NCBI RefSeq assembly: GCF_037975245.1
Contig: NC_092582.1
Span: forward strand, 26,266,077 to 26,330,076
DNA length: 64,000 nt
Direction of reading: 5' to 3'
Source: Apostichopus japonicus
Lineage: Eukaryota; Echinodermata; Holothuroidea; Aspidochirotida; Stichopodidae
Positions within the stretch are counted from its first letter, which is position 1. Each line of letters starts with the position of its first letter. Below the pieces are notes generated by a model, which saw only the letters and a list, made by a program, of their open reading frames with translations, was not told the DNA's origin and made no database searches. The position numbers and the translations under genes were made by a program. Positions 36,797 to 49,598 of this stretch are shown here, one piece after another.

Positions 36797-37309
36797 AGTA
36801 TCATGCCTCCGAAGCCACCAATGAAAAAACAAAATACAAAGGTAAACGATGACCTGACCCAGACGTGGGCCCCATTTGAGTACACAAGATGTTGTCAACA
36901 GAACGAGAGGAGTGGCCCTTTGACTAGGACATACCCTGAGAGCAGTTTATTTGCTGGGGAGACATACCCATATCCACATGCTACCGAGGAGCTCCATCAA
37001 GGTGATCCAAAGCCTCTCACAGGAGAACTCAGTATTCACACTGTGTCAGCATCATCATCATCATCATCTGATGGCTGGAGAAACAGGAAGAGAGAAGCTG
37101 CAAGTGCTTGGCAGGCACTTTGTTCCAAGCTTACCAATGCTTTCATTGAGTCAGTTGTCCCAAGCACCAACATGTGTGATTCCTGCAACACTGTAACTTC
37201 AGAACCAGTTATGTGTGAAGACTGCACCTCAAGACCTATCTTCTGCGGGGAGTGTGCAGTAGAAAGTCACAGAGAGAATGTACAGTTCCACCATTTAGTA
37301 CAGTTTAAG
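36797..37309 (+). CDS. KDZ-type transposase, exon 1 of the recognised part (cysteine cluster)
   Basis: The acceptor tcttttcacag at 36796 and donor AAG|GTAAAA at 37310 give an exon with Met at 36803 (MPPKPPMKKQNTK) and 169 codons, ending in phase 0. The start could lie further upstream in a 5' exon. Near the end is a zinc-binding cluster, CDSCNTVTSEPVMCEDC, then FCGECAVESH and FHHLVQF. This is the CxxC...CxxC...H pattern that opens KDZ (Kyakuja-Dileera-Zisupton) transposases. It is followed in consistent phase by exons at 38947, 40172, 42685 and 44523. KDZ proteins have an RNase-H-like fold and move DNA transposons. The introns of 1-3 kb suggest a host-embedded or old copy. Confidence 0.75.
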
Positions 37310-38946
37310 GTAAAAGCCATTTTTTTGTGTTCAGAGAGCATATTTTACACCAGCCCGTCCAGATTGAGGTAGCCAATGCTCTAGTTGAAGATTACCAAAC
37401 TACACACAAATAACTTCAAAACCAATTATTATATTCACACAAAGTAAACAAAATAATGAGAATTTGTTCTTTAGCGCCATGTTACAGGGGTTGGCACTGT
37501 GATGCCAATTCCTGAAATTGGATCACAGTAAAGTAGATTGTCTTGGTCTGTGCGCTGTGATCTGTAAGAACTTACACATGTATGTCATGTCAAGTACGGG
37601 TTATCATTATTTCATGCCCAAAATTATAACCTTATTGATGTATTAACCGTGGCTAATTTTTCTGCATTGGCCTTTGGCTCCAAGAGATAGCTGTTCCGAA
37701 AGAGATATTGAAACAGTAGTATACATTGGCATTTGCTGCAAATTTCACAACATGGAATGCTCATGATTGCTTTTGGTACCTTTTACTCCCAAGGTGGAAT
37801 TTACAGTATGGAAATCACGGCTTTCACTAACAGTAGTTCCTGCTAGCTTTTAGTTTCTGAATAAGAACTTACAGTATATGCCAATTTCTAGTGTCCTTTA
37901 TGGTTTCATTTCTAGGGTACTGTAATGTGTAGTGGCATGGATGAATTAAAACAGTACACTCAATGAAGCTACAAATTCTGATTCTCCCCTCACCTATTAC
38001 AGTATGAGCTTGTGAATTATGAATGTAATGTATTTTGTCACACTGTGTGTTCCACAGTTAAAAAACTATGATGTTCTGTGAAGTTCCTAAGATTTAACTG
38101 CAGGTTAGGACAATTGATTTTCATGCTTGTATCGATCATAACCTTATATAATACCACACTCTACTAGGCTGAGCTTTACGTAACACAATAACATGCAGGG
38201 AAGGGGTCGGGGAGAGGGGCATTGAAGAGACCTATTCGCTACTGGTTAATCATTTCTGGTAAATTTGGATAAATAACAACTAACTGTGTTAATTTACACA
38301 GAAAAAGTTTAGAATAACCTACTTCAATGCATGCAAGTCTCGTCGAAGGCTGCCTGTATATTGCAATAATATGCAACATATTAATGTAATATCATGTACA
38401 GGAAGAGGAATATGACACCCATACCTGGTACACTGGGCCTTGCATTTTTGATGGAGTCAAACTGTCTGCTTGGGGGCCTACAAATCTGGTGCCCTATATT
38501 CAGATAAAAAAGTATAATGGGCATGGCAGACAGAGACATTACTCTAAGATCCAAGATATTAAAAAGACATGTTATTTAAAGCAACAGTCTGTGCAAGACA
38601 ACCTCTCTTGCTCAAGACACCTACCATCTGCACCCCCCCCCCCCTTCAAAAAACCATGTACAAGGAATTTTGCCATGTGGAGCTTTCATAAACTTTCTAC
38701 ACTTCCCTTGTAATACACTGTGAAATTTTGGCACTCTTCACAGTTGGGGTAGTACACACATTTTCAGGTCCTTTATTAAAACTACCTTCTGGAGAGATTA
38801 AAGAGGACCCTACTGCACAGTATTATGAACATCTTCAAGAAATGAAAGTTGCTTTTATTTGACAACACTTTTTTGACCTTTTAAGTGATGAGCATAATGT
38901 TGTCTAGATAGCTATCTATCTGCTTTTTATGTGTGTTTGCTCACAG

Positions 38947-39049
38947 AATGGATACCGCTCAACTTTTAATTTCTGCAGAGAGCTCAATGCCTCACAACAC
39001 AGTTGTAACAAGAAATATTTGAATTCAATGAGGTTATTTGACAAACATG
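38947..39049 (+). CDS. KDZ-type transposase, exon 2
   Basis: Acceptor gctcacag and donor CATG|GTAAGA enclose 103 nt in phase 0, ending in phase 1. The reading is NGYRSTFNFCRELNASQHSC and, at its end, MRLFDKHG across the junction. The last words match the 'viD-x-x-G' strand just before the C-x-C block of KDZ proteins. The next exon starts in the matching phase. Confidence 0.65.
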
Positions 39050-40171
39050 GTAAGAATTACACACCATAGTGGAATACATACACTGTATAATATCATGCTG
39101 TGATATGCTTCTATGTGTCATTCAACTGATAATGCCATGTTGCAGTTTTGTGTTGAAGGATATGGGTTTGTGACTCTTTACTGTGTGGGATAACCAAACG
39201 AGGGAGTAATTGATTATCATCATACTTGGCGGGTGGATTTAAGTTTTCTACAGAAGTTGCAAAAATGTGGCAACCGAAAGTCAGAATTTCTCTAAAATGG
39301 GTATGATGATACTGCATGGGTTTATACACACATGCTATACACATACAATTGTTTCATATTAATAAGGGGTTGAGCTTCTAAGATATATTCAGGAAAAAAA
39401 GTGTCTGTAGAGCGTTTGTATCAATTTTTCCTAAGAAGCAAACAAATTATGAAATGATTCCTTATTGGAAGATTGCAAAGAAACTATAACCATTGCAATC
39501 TCCTTCGTGTTTGTTGAGTCTCCTCTTCAGTGTGTATAGGTCTAGTTGTTTATCTATATGTGCCTCTTTGCTCTTGGGTATTGGAATCAAAATTCACTGT
39601 CGATTGAAATTGATGATGTTATTATGCAGCCTTTAATAATAATGCCATGAGTCATTACAATTTCTCAAGAAAGGGAACCATGATAAATACTTGGTATTAT
39701 TTTGCCCTCATCCCTCTCCCCTGCATTAAGGAATTCTAATAGTTATCAGACACAGGGGTTTGGTGATCTGTTGATTAAAGGCATTGAAGACTCGCCCAAA
39801 ACCGCTGCCATCTGAAACAGTTAACTTTCCGTTGCTTGCAAGTGAAGTTTTTTCGTGTCGCTACAAAATGCAGACAGTAATGAAATGTGCTACTTTGTTA
39901 TCTTTTATCTAGACCTGAGATGTCCATCGCTGCTATGTACACTGTGTTGTGGGTATTGACCGTAGCTGCATGTAATGACTGTGCACTAGTGTCTAATTAC
40001 CGACGGTAGCAAGCTGTGTGTGTATTTTCTGGGATCAATGGTGCAGGTGCTTAACTCTTCTGTTACACCTCATTCGAAACTAGGTCAGATTACCGGCATG
40101 AGATATTTCTTTGTGCGCGAGTCTTCAGTGCTTTTAAGCATGCCTCCCTTTTCCTTTTATAATCATTACAG

Positions 40172-40383
40172 GAATGGCTTTTTCTGTTCAAGTGACTTTT
40201 TGCCATTGCACAGATGATACAGAGAGTCTTGTGAGATGTGGTTATTGGCCATCCAGTCCAAGGAATCCAATTTGTGCAATAAGTATCTGCTTGCTAAAAT
40301 GGATTGCAACAATGGAGATGCAATCTTCTCTTAAGTCTATATGCCAATCATTGAAGTGGCTACATGGAATAGCAGATGACGAT
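40172..40383 (+). CDS. KDZ-type transposase, exon 3 (C-x-C and WP-SP block)
   Basis: Acceptor aatcattacag and donor GAT|GTGAGT. Joined to the previous exon the reading is G|MAFSVQVTFCHCTDDTESL, then VRCGYWPSSPRNPICAISIC. The pattern fC-x-C...LvR-x-x-xWPaSP-x-x-P is one of the clearest family marks of KDZ transposases. It ends in phase 0. The C-terminal part (MEMQSSLKSICQSLKWLHG) corresponds to the helical segment that follows in the family. Confidence 0.8.
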
Positions 40384-40643
40384 GTGAGTATGAAGTAAAC
40401 TTTGCAGCTTGTTGTGTCCCCCTAGATCTGGGTCTTGAAATAGAAATTTTTGTTGGTAAGAATTTTAGGTTATCGAATCAGAATTCAACATATCGTAATA
40501 CTGACTGCACATTGATGTTCCCAGGAAGCAATACGATATTGTTTTATCAGTGAGTAACCATTTGAAGTTGAGCACACATGTATAGGGGACTCCACCGCAT
40601 CTAACAAATGTCTTATTTAATACTTTAGATGGCTCGCTTTCTT

Positions 40644-42511
40644 CCCTTACCTAACACGAATATATTCGATAAGTATTCGATAAGTATTCAAAGATTTCCT
40701 TAGTATTCAGAAATCTACCATATAACACACAGTACAAAATAAGTATTCGAATACTAATACGAATAACTATAAGCCTTCGTCAGAGCCGAATTATGTAAAT
40801 GAGTTAAGTATTCGAATACCTGTTAGGTATTCGAATAGGTATGCGAATAGCTCTTCGAATAGCTATTCGAATAGGTATTCGAGTAGCTTTTGGAATAGCT
40901 ATTTGAATACTTAGCTCATTTACATATAAGTATTCGCTCATTTAAATAATTCGGCTCTGACGAATACTTATAGTTATTCGAATACTTCTTCGCTAGTATT
41001 CGAATACTTGTATGCTAATTAGTTATGTTATGAAGGCTTAACAGGTTTCTGAATACTTACTTGAATACTTATTGAATACTTGTATGCTAATTAGTTCCAA
41101 GTAAGGAGAGTTAGGAATTTGGCCAGCTTGTTGTCCTAGCTTCTTGATTAAATCTGCTATTAAAAGTTGAATAACATTCACAAGGAGTAAATATCTATTT
41201 GAAATGGAGTATTAAGCACAGAATACTAAAACAGTAGGTCTTATGAATATGATCGATGAAATTTTGGAAACGCTTCAGCTTTTAAATCCTCCGCGGTATA
41301 TTTCAAATATTTTTGCGCTGTTCAAAGTGTAAGGGTGTTAGCCACTGAAAATAAATGTTTGTTCTTGATCAGAGAACTCTGGGTTTGGTGGGAAGACCAA
41401 ACACAGAGCAGATACATCAAAACTGGAAAACTCAACCGGATTGGATCAAAAGAAATTATAATTATGAATAACAAACAATATTCAGCTGATCTGGGCCCAG
41501 TCAAAGAATTAAATAAAATAACTTACTGTTGTGAGGTCACACCCAAATGTTAAAGTAAATACACTTAATTTAAAAGTCTGTTCTGGTGAGTTGGCCTGCT
41601 GGTGACATCAAGTATTCTACGACATCATATCTTCCACAACATATCAGATATTCCACAACATCAGAAAGAGTTGAACACAATAAATGGTATTATGAATGTC
41701 CGATCCCAACAAAGTATTATCCTTCAATTTATAAGCAATGGTGTCGCAGGGTATCCTTCAGTAAAATAATGTGAATATCCTCTGTAGTAAAATAAAGTCC
41801 TTTATAAGAAATGGTGTCCCGGAATATACTTTATTGTAAAATAATATCCTTTATAATAAAATAGTGTCCCAGGTTGTCAGTTGAATATCACAACTTCCAT
41901 AAAATGATAAGGACTACACTAACTTGAACTATGTAAATTAAGGTTTAAAACAAACTATCCAGCCATTAAAACTATCTTTCTCTTCTTTTGCAACTGCCTT
42001 GCTCAGATACTTATAGCCAACTGCCTAACTCCTTAAACCCCTCACAAAACTCCCTTTGTTACTAAAATATACACACACAGACCCCATTTCCTGTGAGAGC
42101 TAATTTCCAGGAAGAACAAGATAGTTGCCTAGCAACCTAGAAGAGGTAGAAGTGTAGAGGTTTTAATCCACAAGACAACATACAAATATACTGTACAAAT
42201 GTACAAGTAAAACTATGGTACAAAACAAAACTTTATGTAAGAGCTGACCATCTTACAAAAGGAAATAAGTATTCGAATAGGCATTCAATGAAATAGGTGT
42301 TCGAATACTTATTGGAATAGCTATATTTAGCATTCTCTAAGCATTCGAAGGAAAGAAGTATTCGAATACCTATTGGAATAGTTATTTGAAGTATTCAGTT
42401 AGTTATTCTAAAGTCTGAATGCTTAAATTTTTGAACTACCAACTATACAGCTATTCGAATACTTAGCGAATACTTAGCGAATACTTAATAGTTATTCGTG
42501 TTGGGTAAGGG
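40644..42511. mobile_element. 1.87-kb TIR element with GTATTCGAATAC repeats, in a KDZ intron
   Basis: Terminal inverted repeats are CCCTTACCTAACACGAATA (40644-40662) and TATTCGTGTTGGGTAAGGG (42493-42511), with one mismatch. Both subterminal regions are packed with the palindrome GTATTCGAATAC and variants (40660-41100, 42265-42495). A nested inverted repeat joins 40733-40785 with 40955-41020. The middle (41100-42250) is AT-rich, without a transposase frame, and holds a short tandem repeat (aatggtgtccc, 41715-41880). No clear target duplication was seen. It lies wholly in the intron 40384-42684. Confidence 0.75.
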
Positions 42512-42684
42512 TTGTCTCAAGTTGCTTTTTAAAATAAAAAGTTGTTTTTACACAGTTTAAACAGCCAAAAGGATATACTTACATATCTTAGCTTTGATTG
42601 TCATGGATATTCTGGTATGAGTTTACATGCAGGCATTGATGTAGGAGTTTATTGACCAACAGTTATGTGCTGCTTGCTTTTCAG

Positions 42685-42882
42685 TCATTTAGTGAGCACA
42701 TCTTCATTTACAAGCAAAAATTGTATCCGACTAACATTTGGAATTTTCAGATATCCTACCTGTATCGCACCTTAACAGATGAGCCCTTTGAGGAATTCCG
42801 TCACTTTTACTTTTTGACCAGCCACCTACAAGGAGAGGGTCTCGATATAGATGTTGGAACATCTTGTCCCGCTTGTCCAAAG
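42685..42882 (+). CDS. KDZ-type transposase, exon 4 (CPACP block)
   Basis: Acceptor tgcttttcag and donor AAG|GTAACG; 66 codons, phase 0 at both ends. It reads SFSEHIFIYKQKLYPTNIW, then LYRTLTDEPFEEFRHFYFLT, and ends with the block TSCPACPK. CPACP is a family mark of KDZ proteins, lying just before the first catalytic strand. A second acceptor inside (aattttcag at about 42750) could make a shorter exon. Confidence 0.8.
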
Positions 42883-44522
42883 GTAACGTGAAACCTGAAT
42901 TTAATCATACAAATTACTTAACACATGCATTAAATTTATACAAAGGTTTGCAACTGGCAAGTTATAATAGCATTACAGGAATCCTTCAATAACGATGACG
43001 ATGCCTTACCTGATCTAAGGAGTGGAGTACAAAGAAATATTTAAATACTTAAACTTTAAGCATCATTCTGTGTCTTTAGCATTCACTTCCCCCCCCCCCC
43101 CCCCCCCTTCCCTGTTATTAATAATTTATTGGATTCTCAGCTGTCAATTTTGGGCAAAAATGTTGCTTTAAATTTGCTACAGCTCAAATAAATACAAATG
43201 TTACTATTCTGCTTTTCTATAATGTTTGAAGTTATGATTATTGCCTAGAATGTTCCTCTAGTGCAAATTTCAATGTCTCTATGTACAGTGAACTTTTTAT
43301 TTGGAATATTAATTGCATACTCTAAAAATTTGTGACAGCTCATTCAAAGATATTTCATGCTAACACCAGGAGAACCATTGCTGAAGTCCATCACCAATTG
43401 TCCTTCACAAATTTGAGAATTCTTTTAACATATCACAGGGTGTCTTAAAGCAGCAGTTTGCATCCTTTCTATGGTTTTTCTCAACCTCATTGACTCCACA
43501 ATGCCATAACGACATACATAACAATCTTATCTATTCACATCTTACTTCAAATGGTGGCATAAAAGTCGAAAAAATTTACAACTTTCAACTTTGTGTTTCT
43601 CAAAGATATTTTCCGTTGGGATCCCAATAAACCTGCCCATAATATGAATATTGAAACACTACGAACGGCACAGACCAATACGTAATATAACACTATGCTT
43701 GATTTGTGTACAGTCTATATGGCAGTTGTACCAGGGAGTGCCATAACAACTCGCTGGTTGTACCAATGCAAAGTCTTGAATCTATTTTTAGCAATGGCTC
43801 ATAACTAAACCTGCATCCCTGATTGGTTGCATTCAAACTAGTGGCTTTGGGGGAACTGTATGCGATTAATTTTAAATGTGGATTTTGTCGGAGGACACTT
43901 TTCTCATTATCTGCAAATTTCCTTAATTACTCGCCAAGTAACGCTGTTGGCAGGGAAATACTTGGCTAATATCTTAGTTTGCTGTTTTGTGATTGATATA
44001 TGTAAAAACCTTGATGGACATGTCAAAAAAGTGGAAAAAGGCGACAAAATGCAAAATGTTGCTTTATTTTTTTGCCTTGCTAATATTAAAAAAGTAACAA
44101 GAAATAATATATTATCATGAAAACATACTGTACTGTATGTAGTTACAGTGTTGGAATAAACATACATAGACCATTTCAGTTTTAAATCAATCATAAAAAG
44201 TAGATTTGTTGCACTCTCTCCAAATTTAAATGATGCTTTGTTTGCACACTTAACAACTGGAATCCTGAAAATATTATAAGTGGATAGTACTATTTTTCTC
44301 AAATCCCTTGAGAGGACAGAATAGCATGGATTAAAGCCTATTACAATACATAATCCCTCATCAATCTTGTTTGTCTCACCATCTTTATCAAGAGGTTTGT
44401 GTCTGTGAATATGTGGTTTATGTTGATCCCACCACTATTTATATGCAGTATATGACATATGTCAATTTCATTTACAGTTTATGGTAATCTTTCATTTTAC
44501 ATTTTTTCTACTCCCCTAATAG

Positions 44523-44699
44523 GAAGAGGGGGACATTTTTGTCAGTTTTGATGCCAATTTTGGTCTTGTCAGAAAGAGCAACTCAGGCACAAGTTCACAG
44601 CCACCGAAGCATGCTACAAGGTACTTCCTTGATGATAAAGAAGTTAATTCTTTTGTAGACAGCTACCAATCTGATGAAGTGAACAAAGAAGACACTATG
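44523..44699 (+). CDS. KDZ-type transposase, exon 5 (DANF block)
   Basis: Acceptor ctcccctaatag and donor ATG|GTAGGA; 59 codons, phase 0 at both ends. It reads EEGDIFVSFDANFGLVRKSN and later RYFLDDKEVNSFVDSYQ. The D-A-N-F strand is the first conserved acidic position of the KDZ catalytic core, and the 'yFl...v..fv' part follows as usual. It joins CPACPK of the previous exon in frame. Confidence 0.8.
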
Positions 44700-45174
44700 G
44701 TAGGAGACTTACACACTTGGAAAACAAAGACTTTCATGCTATCATTCCAAAGTTCATGTATTTTCTTTTTGCCTAGGTAGAAGCTCAGATATTTATGATC
44801 AGTTAATGATGTAGTATCCAATGATGAGCTCACATTCTTAAACAAGAATGTTTGTCCTCCTGACCTAACTCTGTTGCTGACCTGGGAGTGACCTTCTGGT
44901 TTTTTTGTCCGAAATGAGAAGTTTGAACTTTTCTCTTGTTGAAACACAGTATTTGTATTCATTGTCCAAAAAATATACATAAAATTATCTCATCTGAAAT
45001 CTACCATATATCTGCAATTCTGATCAGCTCAAATGGTACAGCTTTTGCAGGCAACCTGACCATTTCGAACAAAAAAGGAGGGGGGGGGGGGGGGCTTTTA
45101 TCTAACTAAACGGAGGTATTGCCCTCAAATGACTATAATTGTTATCTTTGCATGCCTACACTTGCAATCTACTT

Positions 45175-45482
45175 AAAGGAATTGTCTGGTGGAAGATTTT
45201 GATACATTGTCCTTGTAGTTATTATTTTTCTCTTTCTAACCATGTAAAAATTGTCCCCATTCGACGTTTTCTTCTTGTAGAAATCTGGTTTTCAAATTCA
45301 CCAGTTCTCACCAAAAGTACCGTTTGTTCGAACGCTTCAATATGGTGATTGACGTAGTGCTTGCAGATAGGCAAAACAGGCGACTTGAAGTTAGCACTCC
45401 CAATTCCGCAGCAAATTAACTCACGTGTAAGCACATTGGATTGCCTCATATATATAACGTACATACTCGCGAACGTATATAC
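45175..45482. repeat. Dispersed repeat, copy 1 (second copy at 49279-49598)
   Basis: The two stretches share many words in the same order, such as TTTTGATACATTGTCC, 'ttctctttctaacc' and 'cacca...aaaag(t/c)acc(g/a)tttgtt'. They are about 310 bp long and diverged. They look like copies of one SINE or MITE; no ends were defined. Confidence 0.6.
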
Positions 45483-45663
45483 TATGATGCTCAGTTGGTG
45501 TACTTGTATAGCGTTACACATAGTACACTCACACTCAAACCACAGTTCATTAACTGTTCTTCGAAATCGCTGAAATAAAATTCACGGATCAAATTAACAG
45601 TAAAAGGAAACTTGTAAAGTATTCGTTAAACCGAAAGATGAAACTTGGCGGGATCGATGTCAT

Positions 45664-46165
45664 CGCAGAACTGTCCGATTGTAAACGTTAGAGTAGCCTA
45701 TACACGCGAACATTCTTCGCGCTGGAGCTGGATACCGCGATGTATAACAACGAAGAGCCTGCTGTTAAAACTTATCTTGTGTTACACAAAGACCACGAAA
45801 CCACCGATCTACTACATATATTGCGGCTTAAGGAGTTTTTTAAATCATATCTAATTTATAAGAAATTTCACCGGAAATTATTGAAGAAATTGATCGAATC
45901 GTTGTCAGAGCAGAATATAGCACTGAGAAGCTTAGGCTTTGCAGAACTGTCCGATTGTCAACATTTGAGTACAGCCTACATGCGAACATTTTTCGCGTTG
46001 GCGCTGGATAGCGCGATGTATAGCCTGAACAACTCAGAGTCTGCTGTTAAAATTTACCTTCTGTTACTCAAAGACCACGGAACCACCGCTCAAGTACATG
46101 GCGGCTTAAGGAGTTTTTGAAAACATATCTAATTTTTAAGAAATTTCACCGGAAATTAAGGAAGA
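45664..46165 (+). repeat. Two-unit tandem duplication with a shared open frame
   Basis: Unit 1 (from about 45665) and unit 2 (from about 45941) are 276 bp apart, a multiple of three, and both read AELSDC...RTFFAL-LD-AMY, later AVK-YL-LxKDH-TT. One frame (45740-46120) stays open for 126 residues across most of both units. Unit 1 has a stop (TAG) near its start. It lies in a KDZ intron. It could be an old coding repeat or a non-coding duplication; I do not recognise the protein. Confidence 0.6.
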
Positions 46166-46622
46166 AATTTATCTGTATACAAATGCTGTTTTTGTTGTGA
46201 TTACCGTATAGGTACTGTGCGGAGGGTGGGTTATGACGCAATCTGCTATGGCAGAGCTGACGTCACGTATTGTACTGTTCAAATCATATTTGAAATGTCT
46301 ATCCATAACGTTTAAAAAATCGTTTCTCCGTCAAGCGCAACATAAGCGTTCTCATACTTTGACAACATGTTTGGAAAATTATTTACTATATTTTAAGGTA
46401 ACTTCTTTGGGCCACCAGACAATCCTTTTAACGAGTATGTCTTTGAGTTTTGCACCTGGTTGGTGCACTCGAGTCTATCTTCTTTTGTGTTCTCTTGCTT
46501 TCAGTTGTTTTAAAATTATTGAACTTCTTGAGTTATTTTTCAACTACATTCATTTTAGCCACATTTGAAATGTGCAATCTCCTTTGATGTACATTTTGTT
46601 GTATTTTGTGTCATATCTCTAG

Positions 46623-46719
46623 GATTGTAGCAACTTCCAGGCAGCCAATGCAATTCGCTCAAAGAACAAATCCGCAAAATTGTCATCAAAGGGTGTCTTC
46701 GGCTGTGCATGTAGACATG
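46623..46719 (+). CDS. KDZ-type transposase, exon 6 (G-x-CRHG block)
   Basis: After an acceptor (atatctctag) the reading is DCSNFQAANAIRSKNKSAKL, then SSKGVFGCACRHG. The block 'f.AAN..rsKn...l...GVfG..CRHg-ip' is typical of KDZ transposases. A donor-like CATG|GTATTC would end the exon at 46719 in phase 1. Without splicing, the frame reads RHGIPH and stops at TAA. RHGIP itself matches the family, so the exon may run on and the stop may be a disabling mutation. Confidence 0.65.
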
Positions 46720-47877
46720 GTATTCCTCATTAAGCATGCGCAGTGTCGGGTGTCCGCCCAGGCCTTACATCGTACTCAGTACGCACTTATTTTGTAACAT
46801 TTGGCGCTCGTTAAATTCCACCGAGATTGCGAAACACAACCCGCATAGAGACGATATACAGACGTAAACAACAATCTCACAAAACTCAGGTCTTTCCCGA
46901 CTTGAAGGTTAAATTATAGTTTGAAACTTACTCTTTACACTGATCGGAATATTTGAGTGTCCAATGTCAACCTCACGTGCAAAGAATCACAGTCTTGTAA
47001 GTGATATTGGTGATATTTTGAGATAGATTTGCGTTTGGCTGAATCGCTTTCAGTACCAGTCTTACTACACATTTATATACAGTTGTTTTTCGTAGTTACC
47101 AGATTCGCGATTATCTGATTTGATTTCATCTTATTTACCTTTTCTCGAGGTTTATCCTCAAGTGCCCCTACCATTGTTTTGCCCAATGCATTTCACGATG
47201 TACCACAGGCCCTGCCCGTTTAGCTATTAATTATTTGACCCACAATTGCTGTTGTTCGAGTATCGGTACCGTTAACGCTGAGTTATTGATGAGTAAGCAG
47301 TCTAGTCATTGTGTTGCCAATCAGTTGCCGATCCGTGATTATATTTCATCGAATTTTAAGGCCGTAATTATTAGTGGGTTAAAACTATTTCGTTATTGGG
47401 GGATAATACTAGCCTACTGTAAGTGGTCATTTGATTCACTTATATTTATTAGATATCATTAAATTTTACATTTGGTTAAACCCCTTGGAGACATGATTTA
47501 GAGGGAATGTTTTGCTCATGAGAACCGCAAGGGTGGGCGGTTTGTGGACATTTATGTTGGGTTGGGGCCTTATAAAATACTTACCTCCTTGGTATTTGAG
47601 TTATTCTTCCCATGTTTAGCGAGCTTCAGACTGGAACATTTTCAGATTTAAAGGGCTACATTGTCAATTAATGGTGTAGTTTTAAGAAGTGTGTATGCAT
47701 TTTCTCTCTTGGTTATTTTGAATGGCCTTTATTGTTTTATCTTGACAGTTTACCTTGAGATACAGACAGTGGAAACCAAGTATTGACCTTTGGCCGTTAT
47801 TTCTATTTCGTGATTAAAACTCACTGGGGAATTTGGGACACACTGTATACGCACCCCCTGAACCCAGTAAATGCGCC

Positions 47878-47887
47878 ATGGTGAACG
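47878..47887 (+). CDS. Possible 10-nt first exon of the downstream gene
   Basis: ATG GTG AAC G in a good start context (GCGCCATGG) is followed by donor GTGAGT at 47888. The phase (1) would join to the exon at 53844 to give M-V-N-A-T-S-P-E-N. It lies inside the KDZ gene, between exons 46623 and 49926. With so few bases the case is weak. Confidence 0.2.
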
Positions 47888-49278
47888 GTGAGTATATCAA
47901 GTCTGGCTATGATTGTAACTCAAGTTCTGTCAAAAGTTTATAATTTACTCTGAGTGAGAAATTTAATTCAGATGTAAAAAAAAACAAGTTATAATACAAT
48001 CAAATTAAGATATTATCAGCTAGCTACATTTGTTGATCAGGAAGTTATATCATTATTTTTGCATCCATGATACAAGGAACAGGGTGTTGTGCTCCTTCAG
48101 TCAATTTTTGTAAAGAACCTTGTAATCGCACTGCAGTACCCTACAGTAGTAGCCATGTTTGGTAATGCACTGAATAGTAATACTTCCATGGGCAAGTTTG
48201 AGGGTATAGCTTAGGATCTTTCAACCACTTGGTCTGAATATGCCAATTTGATGTGGTTGGGAATGGCCGCAAGATTTAAAGCCTGTTAAATGTTTGTCAT
48301 AGTGCAGATGCTCTGTAAACATATCTTTGACTCTTTCAAGATCCTCTGCCATATTTTAAGCCTAATTTATGTGTCACAACTATGAAATGTTGAGCATTAA
48401 TAGAGAATACCAAGATATCCAATGATAGACAGGCCACAGCTACTGTTATTTCTCACATAATCTCATTCCATAAGTTATTGTATCTTTAACAAAGGAATAT
48501 AATTACTGAAATATCCTTTCATGGGCTCTGTGCCACATACACTTCCTTGACAATAGCTGATGAAATGGATTAGTTGGCATAGTGCAAATGCATAATGTTT
48601 GTGTTGCTTTGATTTATGATGATGTAAGTAAAGTTCATGTGATGTAAACCAAAACTTCAAACCTATTTGGCACATTTGCATGTCAAACTCAACTTGCAAG
48701 AACTCTTTGACTATCAGGAATGAAATTTAGTTTGCATACTTCAGAAACTAGTGCATTGTTTGTAGTAACTCTTGAAGGTTATTCATCACATGAACACAAT
48801 GAGATATGCTGGTGGTTGTTGTGAGCATTCCTGAATGAAGTCCGGAACTGCTGTTCTTTGCCCTCTTTTTATTTGAAGACTATGCCTTTCTTCAGACCCA
48901 ACTACTATAGCCTTTTAGAGATGTTAACATCTTTCCTTAGTGATGATATGATGCATCTAAGGTGCAAAGCACACTCAGTATCCACAATCGAATTAATGCA
49001 TTCATTGATCTTGTCATCCTAGAAGCCTGCACATGTATCGTAAAGTGTATGCCCTCCCTACGCTGCACGTCAAGTTGTATGTAATTGGTTTCTGTAGTAT
49101 TTACACATGTATTACTGTTTATGTGGTGTAACTTGGCCATTGTGGTTGCACGGATATCAAACTGCTGTATATTTAGTATGTCTGAGAAATTGGTGTAGCA
49201 AAGATTGCTTCTGATCATGCCATTTTATTTACTCATCCCGAGCATGAAAAGGGAATGGATAATTCTAGTGAACAATTT

Positions 49279-49598
49279 AAAGCATTTTCTGATGGAAATT
49301 TTTGATACATTGTCCTCATAGTTCTTATTTCTCTTTCTAACCTGGAAGTGAAACTTGTCCCCTTTTGATGTTTTCTGCTTGTACAAATCTACTTTTTAAT
49401 ATTCACCAGTTTCTCACTAAAAGCACCATTTGTTTGAGCACATCTATTGGGTGAATGATGTAATGTGTGCAAATTGGCAAAACAATCGACTTGCAGTTTG
49501 CAATTCCATTTCCGCAACATAGTTACTCTCACAAGTACACGCACAGGTGATTCCCTATTATATATTACTGTACGTACACATTGTGAACATAGGTATAC
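49279..49598. repeat. Dispersed repeat, copy 2 (see 45175-45482)
   Basis: Direct, diverged copy of the 45175 repeat, in a neighbouring KDZ intron and in the same orientation. Confidence 0.6.

Noticed and set aside
36743-36802. Upstream Met (36743) as start of the KDZ exon
   Set aside because: A clear acceptor (ttttcacag at 36788-36796) lies between it and the conserved part, so the first 18 codons are probably intron. The Met at 36803 was used.
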